From: Ruminococcus sp. UBA4350
GTDB lineage: Bacteria; Bacillota; Clostridia; Oscillospirales; Ruminococcaceae
Length of the DNA stretch: 9,894 nucleotides
Assembly (NCBI GenBank): GCA_002394125.1
Contig: DGSY01000001.1
Span: forward strand, 1-9,894
Direction of reading: 5' to 3'
Shown here in pieces: positions 1 to 6,266 of the stretch. Made by a program: the position numbers and the translations under genes. Numbering within the stretch: position 1 is the stretch's first letter; every line of letters begins with the position of its first letter. The notes beneath the pieces were generated by a model. The model made no database searches and had not been told where the DNA came from. It worked only from the letters and a program-made list of their open reading frames with translations.

Positions 1-224
1 TCATTTCAGAGTTTGCAGCAATGGCGCTCGGCTATCTGCTGATGAAGATGTTCTGGGGCATCATGCTCCAGAAGCTCGGCGGCTATTTCGCATTCATCAT
101 GAAGCCGGAGGGCTTTGTCAAGGAATTTGTTCTTGTCACTGTCGCATATCTTGTCATCACCGTGTTCGATTTCATCCGCATCAAGCATATTCCGAAGGTG
201 CTTGCGCTGAAGAATGCGGAGTAA
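1..224 (+). CDS. C-terminal end of a membrane permease, probably FtsX-type ABC transporter permease (5' end outside window)
   Basis: The reading frame is open from base 3 and ends in TAA at 222-224, giving about 73 residues of a protein whose start lies left of the window. The fragment has two hydrophobic stretches, one near FAAMALGYLLMKMFW and one near FVLVTVAYLVITVFDFI. It then has a basic turn (RIKHIPKV) and ends in ALKNAE. A last transmembrane helix, a short basic cytoplasmic tail and a terminal 'LKN.E' are typical of FtsX/MacB-type ABC permeases of clostridia, which export lipids or peptides with a partner ATPase. The family call rests on this tail pattern alone. The gene converges on the xylanase gene, and the bidirectional terminator at 260-303 closes it. 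Confidence 0.6.
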   Translation, partial: ISEFAAMALGYLLMKMFWGIMLQKLGGYFAFIMKPEGFVKEFVLVTVAYLVITVFDFIRIKHIPKVLALKNAE

Positions 225-251
225 CACCGGCGGATAAGACATTTGCAGAGC

Positions 252-312
252 AAAAAATCATACGCCTGCGGGATCCCGAAGGGGCAGGATCCCGCAGGCG
301 TATTTCATTTTG
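252..312. terminator. Bidirectional intrinsic terminator between convergent genes
   Basis: A perfect 17-bp stem is formed by 260-276 and 287-303 (arm ATACGCCTGCGGGATCC) with a 10-nt loop. On the plus strand it is followed by a T-rich run (TTCATTTTGTTT), and on the minus strand by TTTTTT (complement of 252-257). It can therefore end both the plus-strand permease message and the minus-strand xylanase message. Confidence 0.9.
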
Positions 313-319
313 TTTGTGC

Positions 320-413
320 CGGATCAGAAACCGGCTGTCCGGTCAGCTGAGAGACCTGCTGTCCGGTCAGCTGAGGGACCAGCTGTCCACGGTCAGCTGA
401 GTACCCAGCTGTC
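320..413 (-). repeat. Four tandem 20-26 bp repeats that include the xylanase stop codon
   Basis: Reading the minus strand, the last codons of the xylanase gene (413-388, encoding D-S-W-V-L-S-stop) are followed by two close copies of 24 bp (387-364 and 363-340) and a diverged partial copy of 20 bp (339-320). Each unit starts GACAGC, and the first three carry CTCAGCTGACCG, so each of these repeats the TGA. In copies 1 and 2 two CAGCTG palindromes, 6 nt apart, can pair as a small hairpin. Copy 3 keeps a 4-bp version. The array lies between the stop codon and the terminator, so it is 3' untranslated sequence. It probably arose by replication slippage. Confidence 0.85.
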
Positions 414-3400
414 CATGCTGATATTATTGTTGAAGACAAAGTAGAGATTCGTCTTGCCGGAGAGGCCGGCGACAGGCGCCGTGATCTCCTGCATCGAGCC
501 GCCGGAGGGGATCTCGATATATGCGACCGGTGTGCCGGAAGCGCTGCCGGTGCAGACCTTGATGATGCCGCCGCTCTGTGCGGATGCCTTGACGGTGATC
601 GCCGAAGCGGACTTGCAGTCAGCGCCGGTCACGCGGAACCAGTCGCCCTTTTCAGCAGTGACGGTCGAATTGCCGCTGCCCGCGATCTGGATGCCGCCCT
701 CATGCGAGAAGGTCGCTGCGCGGACGGTCGTGAACGGATCGAGGGACTTGATCTGCGAAACGCCGGTCTTGGTGCCCTTGACCTGCTGCATCGTGCCGTC
801 GGAATTCATGGTGATCTTGTCGATGTGGGTGCTTCTGTAGCCGCAGTCCTTCAGGCCCATGTTGTCCTGCAAATACTGCGCATGATAGAAGAGATACCAC
901 TCACCCTTGAACTGCATGATCGTATGGTGATTGTTGCCGGTCGTGCCGAAGAAGTTGCCGATGTTCTTGAAGACCTCACCCTTGTAGGTGAACGGTCCGA
1001 GGGGGCTGTCGCTGACCATGTAGTCGATTGCGGCAGTGGAGAGGCCGTAGGAGTTGCCGCCGGTGCTCCAGTTGGTGCAGTAGCTGTAATAATACTTGCC
1101 GTTGAACTTGTGGATGCCGCTGTCCTCGAACATATACGGAGCGTCGATGACAGCCGGTGTGCCGACGATCGAGGTCATGTTGTCGCTGAGCGCGACGCAG
1201 CGTGCAGACTTCGGATGATCCTTCGGCAGATTATCAGTACCGCCGCCGAAATAGAGATAGCCCTTGCCGTCATCATCGACGAGCACTGCCGGGTCAAATA
1301 CCCACGGAACATTCGTGACGCCGTTGGTCTTGCGGTCGATCATGGCATGGCCGTTCGGATCCGACCACGGACCGATCGGGCTGTCAGCGGTCAGCACGCC
1401 GATGCCGTTTGCATTGTTTGCGAAGTAGAGGAAGAATTTTTCCTTTCCGTTGATCTTCTTGTGGGCGGCGGTCGGTGCCCATGAATTGCCCGCCCATTTT
1501 GCGATGCCGTTCTGACCGGCGACATTGATGAGGCCGTGATCCGTCCAGTTGACCATGTCATCGGAGGAGATGCAGCGCAGGCAGTTGATCGTGCTGTAGA
1601 CCTCCTTGGAGACATTGCCGTTTTCGTAGAGCAGGTGGTCGTCTGTCATGTAGATGTAGACTCTGCCGTCATACTCCATCACGCCGGGGTCTGCGCCGAA
1701 ATAGTTGGAGATCAGCGGATTGCATTCGTTCTCGCCCTTGTAGCTTTTTGCGAGATTTACGCTGCCGAATTTCTGCGCCATTTCATTGAAATCGACCTGC
1801 GGGACGGGCTTCTCCGCGACCGGGAATACAGTGATCTTTGTCAGCAGATAATCGCGGAGCAGCTCAAGATCGGTCTTGTCAACGCTGCCGCTCTGATCGA
1901 CGTCGGCTGCCTTCTTTGCTGCCGCAGTATCCAGCTTGCCGCTGTAAACGAGCTTTGCGGCGGAGAGATCTGCTGCGGTGATGATGCCGTCAAAGTTTGC
2001 GTCGCCGAGGGTGATCTTCACAGCCTTCGGGCCGTCGATCGCGGTGCCGGCCGGTGCACCGATCGCCTCGTCGATATAGAAGCTGCCGGTGCCGCTTTCC
2101 GTCTCCACATAGAGGATCGGAGCGCTTGCGCCTGCGGGGATCGTGTAATTCTGATTTGCGAGCTGGACATATCCGCCGACGGAAACCGCCTCTGCGATAT
2201 GGTCATATTTCGCTTCGCCGGAGGAATCGGTGTATTGCAGCGAGAGCATCATATTCTGCTCGGTATCGCTGTAGGCACAGACACTGAAGCTGTACGCCTT
2301 GCCCGGCTCAAAGGCTCTGGTATTGAGGGGCTTCTGTGCGCCGTTCCATGCCTTTTCGCGGCCGGTGACTTCCAGTGCCTTGCTGCCTGCATAGGCCTGC
2401 GCACCGGAGGCCGAAACACTTGCACCGCCGCGGCCTTCCCAGCTGTCGGAGCTGCTCTCGAAGGTGTCGTGGAACCAATAGCCGTCTGCATCGGGCTCGA
2501 CCGGCTTGATCTCGCCGGTGCTGATGACGAAGGTCGTCACGGACTGCGCCGGGAGCGATGCGGAGAAGCTGCTGCCGTTATAGTTCGGAGCAGCGGTGGA
2601 GCGGAAGTTCTCGCTGCCGGTGGTGTGATAGGCCTCAATGCCGGAGATCGTCTCGCCGCTCTTGATCGTGAAGCTCTGTGTCTTTGCGCTCGGTGTCGGG
2701 TTGATCGCGACGACCGTGATCTGATCGTCCTTCTTGTAGGCGGATACCATTGTCTGAAGACTGCCGTAATTGGCGTTTTTGGTATCCATCGCGACATACT
2801 TCTTGCCTTCCGGGAATTCGGTCGCGCCGATGCGGACTGCACCCGGACGGATCCACTTGGAATACTGCGCCATCATCGCGCCGCGCTTGGAGACAGAGCC
2901 GTCCTCGTTCATCGGGCCGTACTGTCTTCTGATATACCACCAGACATAAGCGCTCAGGTTGCTGACGCACATACCGTTGTGGATATTCTCCGCGACGGCC
3001 AGTGCCTCCGGGAATCTGTCGGAGGATTTCTCGTCGCTGTTCGGGACATAGACCTCTGTCATCCAGAGCTCCTTGCCGCAGTTTTCCAGCTCCGGATAAT
3101 CCATCCAGTCTCTCGTGGTACCGTAGTAATGCGTACCGAAGACATCGCAGTTTGCCATAGCCTTGGAGTTCTGCATGATCTTCTTATAGAAGCGCTTGCC
3201 GCCGTCGCCGCCGCTGATCCACGAGGCGCCGTCCGGCGAGAACTGGAAGGATTCCGGCGACATCAGTCTTGTACTGGTGATCTTGTCGCCGTAGTTTGCG
3301 ATGAATGCGGTCGCTTCATCGGTAGACCAGTATGTCCAGTCGTGGGCGTAATCCGGTTCGTTCTGGACGGAGATCGAATACAGATTGACGCCGTTCTGCT

Positions 3401-3866
3401 TCATGTAATTGCCGAAATCATTGAGGTGATTTGCATAGGCTTCGTAATTCCTGGAGGGCAGATGCAGCTTGCCCTTGCCGTTTCCGCTTTCCGCGAGATT
3501 GGAGGGCGGCTCCCACGGCGAGGCGAACACCGTGACGCCGTTGTCCGAAGCGTATTTCGCAGTCGCGACGGCCTTGTTCCACTGATTCTTGTCCGGATTG
3601 ACGAAAACACGGAGCATCGTGAAGCCGAGCTGATTCGGGCCGTTGCCGAATGCAGTCTCGCGCTGCGACGAGGTCAGATCGCCCGCCCATTCGGGGTGGT
3701 TGATACCGCCGAAGCCGCGGATGCTCTGATAGGTGGTGCCGGTGTCAATGACACAGTCGGCTGCGATGACGCTGAGCGTATTGTTCGGCAGAGCCGGTAC
3801 ACTGCCGCTCAGCAGGACAGCCGCGCCGGCGAAGAACGCAGCAGCCCTCTTGAGTGTTTTTTTCAT
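393..3866 (-). CDS. Secreted cellulosomal bifunctional xylanase: GH30 - CBM22 - dockerin - GH43 - CBM6
   Basis: The 1157-residue protein has a signal peptide (KKTLKR, hydrophobic core, cleavage near A36). Residues about 40-450 are a GH30 glucuronoxylanase of the subfamily 8 type. E170 in VQNEPD is the expected acid/base and E271 in WMTEVY the nucleophile. R314 and Y316 in WWYIRRQYG match the pair that binds the methylglucuronic acid branch in Bacillus XynC. Residues about 462-605 look like CBM22 (xylan binding). Residues 617-677 are a dockerin with two calcium loops (D622/N624/D626/D633 and D655/D657/S659/D666) that would anchor the enzyme to a scaffoldin. Residues about 712-1040 are a GH43 module resembling arabinoxylan arabinofuranohydrolases, with D726, D858 and E914 as likely catalytic residues. 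Residues about 1045-1157 look like CBM6 (terminal MDSW). The ATG follows AGGGGG at 3874-3879. The GH43 subfamily and its exact substrate are inferred. Confidence 0.93.
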   Translation of the reverse strand: MKKTLKRAAAFFAGAAVLLSGSVPALPNNTLSVIAADCVIDTGTTYQSIRGFGGINHPEWAGDLTSSQRETAFGNGPNQLGFTMLRVFVNPDKNQWNKAVATAKYASDNGVTVFASPWEPPSNLAESGNGKGKLHLPSRNYEAYANHLNDFGNYMKQNGVNLYSISVQNEPDYAHDWTYWSTDEATAFIANYGDKITSTRLMSPESFQFSPDGASWISGGDGGKRFYKKIMQNSKAMANCDVFGTHYYGTTRDWMDYPELENCGKELWMTEVYVPNSDEKSSDRFPEALAVAENIHNGMCVSNLSAYVWWYIRRQYGPMNEDGSVSKRGAMMAQYSKWIRPGAVRIGATEFPEGKKYVAMDTKNANYGSLQTMVSAYKKDDQITVVAINPTPSAKTQSFTIKSGETISGIEAYHTTGSENFRSTAAPNYNGSSFSASLPAQSVTTFVISTGEIKPVEPDADGYWFHDTFESSSDSWEGRGGASVSASGAQAYAGSKALEVTGREKAWNGAQKPLNTRAFEPGKAYSFSVCAYSDTEQNMMLSLQYTDSSGEAKYDHIAEAVSVGGYVQLANQNYTIPAGASAPILYVETESGTGSFYIDEAIGAPAGTAIDGPKAVKITLGDANFDGIITAADLSAAKLVYSGKLDTAAAKKAADVDQSGSVDKTDLELLRDYLLTKITVFPVAEKPVPQVDFNEMAQKFGSVNLAKSYKGENECNPLISNYFGADPGVMEYDGRVYIYMTDDHLLYENGNVSKEVYSTINCLRCISSDDMVNWTDHGLINVAGQNGIAKWAGNSWAPTAAHKKINGKEKFFLYFANNANGIGVLTADSPIGPWSDPNGHAMIDRKTNGVTNVPWVFDPAVLVDDDGKGYLYFGGGTDNLPKDHPKSARCVALSDNMTSIVGTPAVIDAPYMFEDSGIHKFNGKYYYSYCTNWSTGGNSYGLSTAAIDYMVSDSPLGPFTYKGEVFKNIGNFFGTTGNNHHTIMQFKGEWYLFYHAQYLQDNMGLKDCGYRSTHIDKITMNSDGTMQQVKGTKTGVSQIKSLDPFTTVRAATFSHEGGIQIAGSGNSTVTAEKGDWFRVTGADCKSASAITVKASAQSGGIIKVCTGSASGTPVAYIEIPSGGSMQEITAPVAGLSGKTNLYFVFNNNISMDSWVLS

Positions 3867-3873
3867 TTTTGAA

Positions 3874-3879
3874 CCCCCT
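3874..3879 (-). promoter_or_regulatory. Ribosome-binding site of the xylanase gene
   Basis: AGGGGG on the minus strand lies 7 nt upstream of the ATG at 3866-3864. It fixes the start directly in front of the signal peptide (MKKTLKR). Confidence 0.85.
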
Positions 3880-3899
3880 ATAAAAACAGAAAAAAGATA

Positions 3900-3919
3900 T
3901 CAGCTCTTGGCTGAGCTGA
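3900..3919 (-). promoter_or_regulatory. Leader hairpin at the 5' end of the xylanase transcript
   Basis: On the minus strand TCAGCTC (3919-3913) pairs perfectly with GAGCTGA (3906-3900) across a 6-nt loop. The stem is followed at once by TATCTTTTTTC. The predicted transcription start (about 3917) falls at the foot of this stem, so the message would begin with a hairpin. It could protect the 5' end, or act as a weak attenuator because of the T-run. The structure is seen in the sequence; either role is inference. Confidence 0.5.
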
Positions 3920-3923
3920 CTAT

Positions 3924-3952
3924 ATTGTACCATACTTGTACGGTGAAGTCAA
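3924..3952 (-). promoter_or_regulatory. Sigma-A promoter of the xylanase gene
   Basis: The minus strand reads TTGACT (3952-3947), a 17-bp spacer, then TACAAT (3929-3924). Each box is one base from the sigma-A consensus, at the optimal spacing. The start would be near 3917, giving a leader of about 50 nt. The spacer contains one copy of the ACCGTACA motif described for 3937-4245, so a regulator bound there would touch the promoter itself. Confidence 0.8.
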
Positions 3953-4245
3953 CGCACAAAAAGACTGTCAACTGGACAAAATCAATATTTTGAAGATGTT
4001 TTTGAATATTAGGCCGTACATCAATCTGCACTTCGCAATATTTTACTGTATTATTTGCAGAAGTTGTGCGGTCTCTGCCAAAAAAGCTGTACGGTAACCG
4101 CAGAACATCAACATTTTCCGGCGGGCGCAGATACATCCGTCTGTCCACAATGTATCAAGCCTGTATCATTCCGCCGGAAACGCCGGAGCATATTTTCAGC
4201 ACAAAGCGCAGCACTTTCCGGATGATTCGCACATAAGACCGTACA
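3937..4245. promoter_or_regulatory. Four copies of TGTACGGT-like motif at ~75-bp steps upstream of the xylanase
   Basis: TGTACGGT occurs at 3937-3944 and 4088-4095. Its complement ACCGTACA is at 4238-4245, and the one-mismatch GCCGTACA at 4013-4020. The steps are 76, 75 and 150 bp. I did not see the exact 8-mer elsewhere in the window. The first copy lies between the -35 and -10 boxes; the others are centred roughly 100, 175 and 325 bp upstream of the predicted start. Binding sites for a regulator of the xylanase are the simplest reading, but no regulator gene is in the window. Confidence 0.45.
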
Positions 4246-4493
4246 ATGGACTGGATTTTCTGCATATTCACAGGAGAATCCACAGAAGCTGTGCAGTCAG
4301 CACCGGCGGATGTCCGGTGCATTGGCCGTGCATTTCTGATACAGCGGATAAAGCTGTGCATGAAAAAACGCCGCTCCGATGAGCGGCGGTCAGAGACATT
4401 TTCAATCAGCAAAGGTCAGCTGACGCCAGAAACGGCTGCAAAGGGTATGAGTGTTAGCCGGCGCATTCAGGGGAAACGAATGCGGATAAGAGA
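3953..4493. other. Non-coding stretch of ~540 bp with several hairpins, no supported gene
   Basis: No frame here shows the codon bias of the neighbouring genes, a good ribosome-binding site or a recognisable protein. Apart from the spaced TGTACGGT motifs and the terminator at 4363-4388, it holds perfect short inverted repeats: GCACCGG...CCGGTGC (4300-4320), the palindrome GTCAGCTGAC (4415-4424) and CGCATTC...GAATGCG (4462-4484). It may be a long 3' region of the NUDIX transcript, a small RNA locus, or remains of a lost gene. Nothing in the sequence decides between these. Confidence 0.5.
4363..4388 (-). terminator. Second minus-strand intrinsic terminator
   Basis: The arms CGCCGCTC (4369-4376) and GAGCGGCG (4381-4388) form a perfect 8-bp GC-rich stem with a 4-nt loop. 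On the minus strand it runs directly into TTTTTT (4368-4363). It lies about 105 bp downstream of the NUDIX terminator, so it is either a back-up or ends a separate short transcript. Confidence 0.8.
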
Positions 4494-4525
4494 AAAGCAC
4501 TGAACCTGTCTGCGTTCAGTGCTTT
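4494..4525 (-). terminator. Terminator of the NUDIX operon
   Basis: A perfect 12-bp stem (AAAGCACTGAAC at 4494-4505 with GTTCAGTGCTTT at 4514-4525) has an 8-nt loop and lies 20 bp after the NUDIX stop codon. The minus strand continues into a T-rich run (TTTTCTCTT, the first T's being part of the stem). Confidence 0.85.
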
Positions 4526-4545
4526 GATTATTCCGGTTTATCATA

Positions 4546-4947
4546 TCAGCGCATCTGCGCACGAATCCGTTCGATCAGCCCAAGATCCGCCGGCAGCCAC
4601 TTCACGCTGCCGAGTTCCTCTTTCGTGAGCCAGCGAGCCTCCTGCGCTTCCAGCAGCACCAGATCTCCTTCGATCACCTCACACCAGAAGCAATCCATAG
4701 ACAGGTGAAAATCCGGATAATCATATTCGACGGTCTCGATCAGCTCACCGATTCTGATTGCGGTGTCGAGTTCTTCCCGGATTTCTCTTGCCAATGCCTG
4801 CTGCGGTGTTTCGCCGGGTTCGATCTTTCCGCCGGGGAATTCCCATTGCCCTTTGAATGCGCCGTACCCTCTTGCTGTAGCAAATATTCGTGTTTTGCTT
4901 TGAAAAGAGTCGCATATCACCGCTGCTGCGACTTTGATTGTTTTCAT
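4546..4947 (-). CDS. NUDIX hydrolase, MutT/NudG-like nucleoside triphosphate pyrophosphohydrolase
   Basis: The 133-residue protein has a near-complete NUDIX box from G40 to T62: G-x5-E-x7-REIREE, with E46, R54, E55, E58 and E59 present and D61 where the consensus has Gly. WEFPGGKIE in front of the box and the overall length match the MutT/CTG-pyrophosphohydrolase group. These enzymes hydrolyse damaged or non-canonical (d)NTPs to the monophosphate and pyrophosphate with Mg2+; the exact nucleotide cannot be told from sequence. The ATG is preceded by AGGTGA at good spacing. It overlaps the TGA of the upstream helicase remnant by ATGA, so the two were translated as a coupled pair. With the helicase cut short, this gene's promoter is now unclear. 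A terminator follows 20 bp after the stop. The gene looks intact. Confidence 0.9.
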   Translation of the reverse strand: MKTIKVAAAVICDSFQSKTRIFATARGYGAFKGQWEFPGGKIEPGETPQQALAREIREELDTAIRIGELIETVEYDYPDFHLSMDCFWCEVIEGDLVLLEAQEARWLTKEELGSVKWLPADLGLIERIRAQMR

Positions 4948-5114
4948 GGTATCACCTGAATTCCAAGACTTTTCAGATACTGATAAGTTCCGTCATAATA
5001 TTCCTGCAGACGGGTGCTGTCCTCCCAGAAACCGCTCGGATTCTTGTTCGGATTTCCGGCGGGAACACAGATCACCATGCCGGCTCTGGCGCGTGTGAGC
5101 AGCACACGGTAGGC
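4944..5114 (-). pseudogene. C-terminal remnant (57 codons) of a DUF2075-type helicase/ATPase
   Basis: The frame upstream of the NUDIX gene reads AYRVLLTRARAGMVICVP, then NPNKNPSGFWEDSTRLQEYYDGTY and finally QVIP-stop. The string YRVLLTRAR-GMVI-VP followed by YDGTY-YLK is the conserved end of DUF2075 helicases, which belong to superfamily 1 and are normally several hundred residues long. Only this tail is present: recognisable sequence stops at 5114, exactly where plus-strand coding bias of an unrelated gene begins. No start codon or ribosome-binding site serves the fragment. Its TGA (4946-4944) overlaps the NUDIX ATG, showing the original operon order helicase-NUDIX. The family call is from memory of this C-terminal motif. 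Confidence 0.7.
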
Positions 5115-5449
5115 AGCCCTGCGACAAGACTGATCTGAAAACCGTTGACCGCTTTGACAACTTCGTACTGCTGGTGAACAGTCTGGTCAGCATGGCAACA
5201 AGAGCCGGTACGCAAATCTACTCCGGCAAACAGACCGATGCCTGCGCCGTGATTGACGCGATCAATGCAGCGTCCATGTGCTGCGGCTGCGGCACGCTCA
5301 CCGAAATGATCTTCTCCGCACTTGATGACTTCACCGATGCACTCGCCTCGACGCATATCAAGAACTATGCCGGCTATGCGAAGGCTGTCCTTTGGAGCAG
5401 TCTCAACTCGTATCGCGTGAGGCTGAATACGGAGCTTGCGGTAATCTGA
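5115..5449 (+). pseudogene. C-terminal fragment of an unidentified plus-strand gene, possibly a replication-initiator-like (DUF6017-like) protein
   Basis: From the break at 5114/5115 to the TGA at 5447-5449 the plus strand shows strong coding bias (mostly C or G in third positions). It begins near DKTDLKTVDRFDNFVLLV and ends VRLNTELAVI. A GTG at 5174 could start a 91-residue protein but has no ribosome-binding site, and the protein-like sequence continues upstream of it to the junction. This is therefore more likely the end of a longer gene than a small gene. The helical pattern with IKNYAGYAKAVLWSSLNSY near the end faintly recalls the DUF6017 tail of replication initiators of clostridial mobile elements ('IRNI..YLLT.LYNAP..YY'). 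That resemblance is weak and I give it only as a lead. Confidence 0.45.
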
Positions 5450-5460
5450 ATGACATTCAG
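5446..5460. repeat. 15-bp palindrome holding the stop codons of two convergent frames
   Basis: CTGAATG-A-CATTCAG is a perfect inverted repeat around one central base. The plus-strand TGA (5447-5449) and the minus-strand TGA (5459-5457) of the GIY-YIG gene sit at mirror positions in its arms. There is no T-run on either side, so it is not a standard terminator. Confidence 0.7.
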
Positions 5461-6167
5461 GTTTCATCGGACGATGCCGTTGCTTGCTGTCTGTAAATAT
5501 CAACAGGCTGCCCAGCTGCATTTTTCCAATCAGCCCAGCCGTTATCCGATGCGTTCATAACGATTGTTCCGGCGAGAGAGGGTGCGCATTCACCAAGATC
5601 AGCATCCTCAAGAAGTGTGCCGTCGCTGGCAAGATGCAGTACCGCACGCATTGTTTTCGCTTTTTGCGTTACGCCAACATCCTCTGTAATGCCAAGAACA
5701 CTTCCTTGCAGGAGCTTCCATTTACCGCCGGTCACAACAGCGATTGCATGGACAGCTTTATTATCTGATCGTTTCTTTTTGGAGAACTTGTATGTTCCGT
5801 TCGGAATGAGCTGACCGGTTCTGCTGTCTGTTGCACTTTCAAAAACTTCTTCCTTTGTTTCACTTTTGGGGTATATGACCTTGCCGTCAAACGAGGAAAG
5901 AAGCTGCATGGCAATGTTCACATCCAGAGCGAACAGCTCTGTATCTGCAACGCGGCTCTTGTCAAAGATCGTGTGCAGCATAGTTTCTTTAGCATCATAG
6001 TCATCAACTTCGATTGCAAAAGCCCTTTGCAAACCTGTGACATTTCGATATCCGTTATGTTCAAGGTCATACATTCTTCGCTCATAGTTATCCGAACCGG
6101 TTTTGCCTATCTTGATAAGTCCCGGAACAACAGATTTCATGATATAGATGATTCCTTTAGTAGACAT
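5457..6167 (-). CDS. GIY-YIG nuclease-like protein with C-terminal DUF4357 domain
   Basis: The protein has 236 residues. Residues 5-92 fit the T5orf172/MUG113 branch of the GIY-YIG superfamily: GIIYIM in place of GIY, GLIKIGKT in place of YIG, then R30/R31 (ERRMYDL) and KETMLHTIF with E61 as the probable metal-binding catalytic glutamate and H65 nearby. Residues about 123-226 match DUF4357 (GTYKF..., WKLLQGS, ...GWADWKNAAGQPVDIYR), a small domain often attached to nucleases and to restriction-modification proteins. The combination suggests a DNA endonuclease with a binding module; the target is unknown. GAGGTG precedes the ATG, and a consensus promoter lies at 6237-6266. The gene appears complete and stands next to restriction remnants, consistent with a defence or mobile-element role. 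Function beyond the fold is inference. Confidence 0.8.
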   Translation of the reverse strand: MSTKGIIYIMKSVVPGLIKIGKTGSDNYERRMYDLEHNGYRNVTGLQRAFAIEVDDYDAKETMLHTIFDKSRVADTELFALDVNIAMQLLSSFDGKVIYPKSETKEEVFESATDSRTGQLIPNGTYKFSKKKRSDNKAVHAIAVVTGGKWKLLQGSVLGITEDVGVTQKAKTMRAVLHLASDGTLLEDADLGECAPSLAGTIVMNASDNGWADWKNAAGQPVDIYRQQATASSDET

Positions 6168-6236
6168 AAAGGCACCTCATTTCTCTAGCAGCTAAGTTTT
6201 TCTTCAGCAAACAGTCAACCAGTTCGCTCAAAAAAT

Positions 6237-6266
6237 ATTATAGCACGCCGGTGCAGCAAATGTCAA
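6237..6266 (-). promoter_or_regulatory. Consensus sigma-A promoter of the GIY-YIG gene, with inverted repeat in the spacer
   Basis: The minus strand reads TTGACA (6266-6261), an 18-bp spacer and TATAAT (6242-6237); both boxes are perfect. The spacer contains GCACCGGCGTGC (6254-6243), an inverted repeat GCAC-N4-GTGC that ends directly at the -10 box and could be an operator. The TAA of the upstream frame lies inside the -10 box. Confidence 0.85.

Noticed and set aside
1536..3872. A 778-codon open frame on the plus strand, antisense to the xylanase
   Set aside because: It is the mirror of a GC-rich, strongly biased gene. The translation is rich in R, C, A and D with no recognisable domain, while the minus-strand frame has clear domains, a signal peptide, ribosome-binding site and promoter.
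4141..4285. DnaA-box-like sequences (CTGTCCACA, ATATTCACA, GAATCCACA) suggesting an origin
   Set aside because: Each departs from the consensus, they are not clustered with an AT-rich unwinding element, and no dnaA, dnaN or plasmid replication gene is adjacent.
3900..4503. Small open frames of 82-85 codons on both strands in the intergenic region
   Set aside because: No ribosome-binding sites, no codon bias like the neighbours, no recognisable motifs, and they run through the promoter or terminators.
5072..5521. 149-codon minus-strand frame across the junction
   Set aside because: It crosses the 5114/5115 break and the end of the GIY-YIG gene in the wrong frame, and the plus strand carries the coding bias there.
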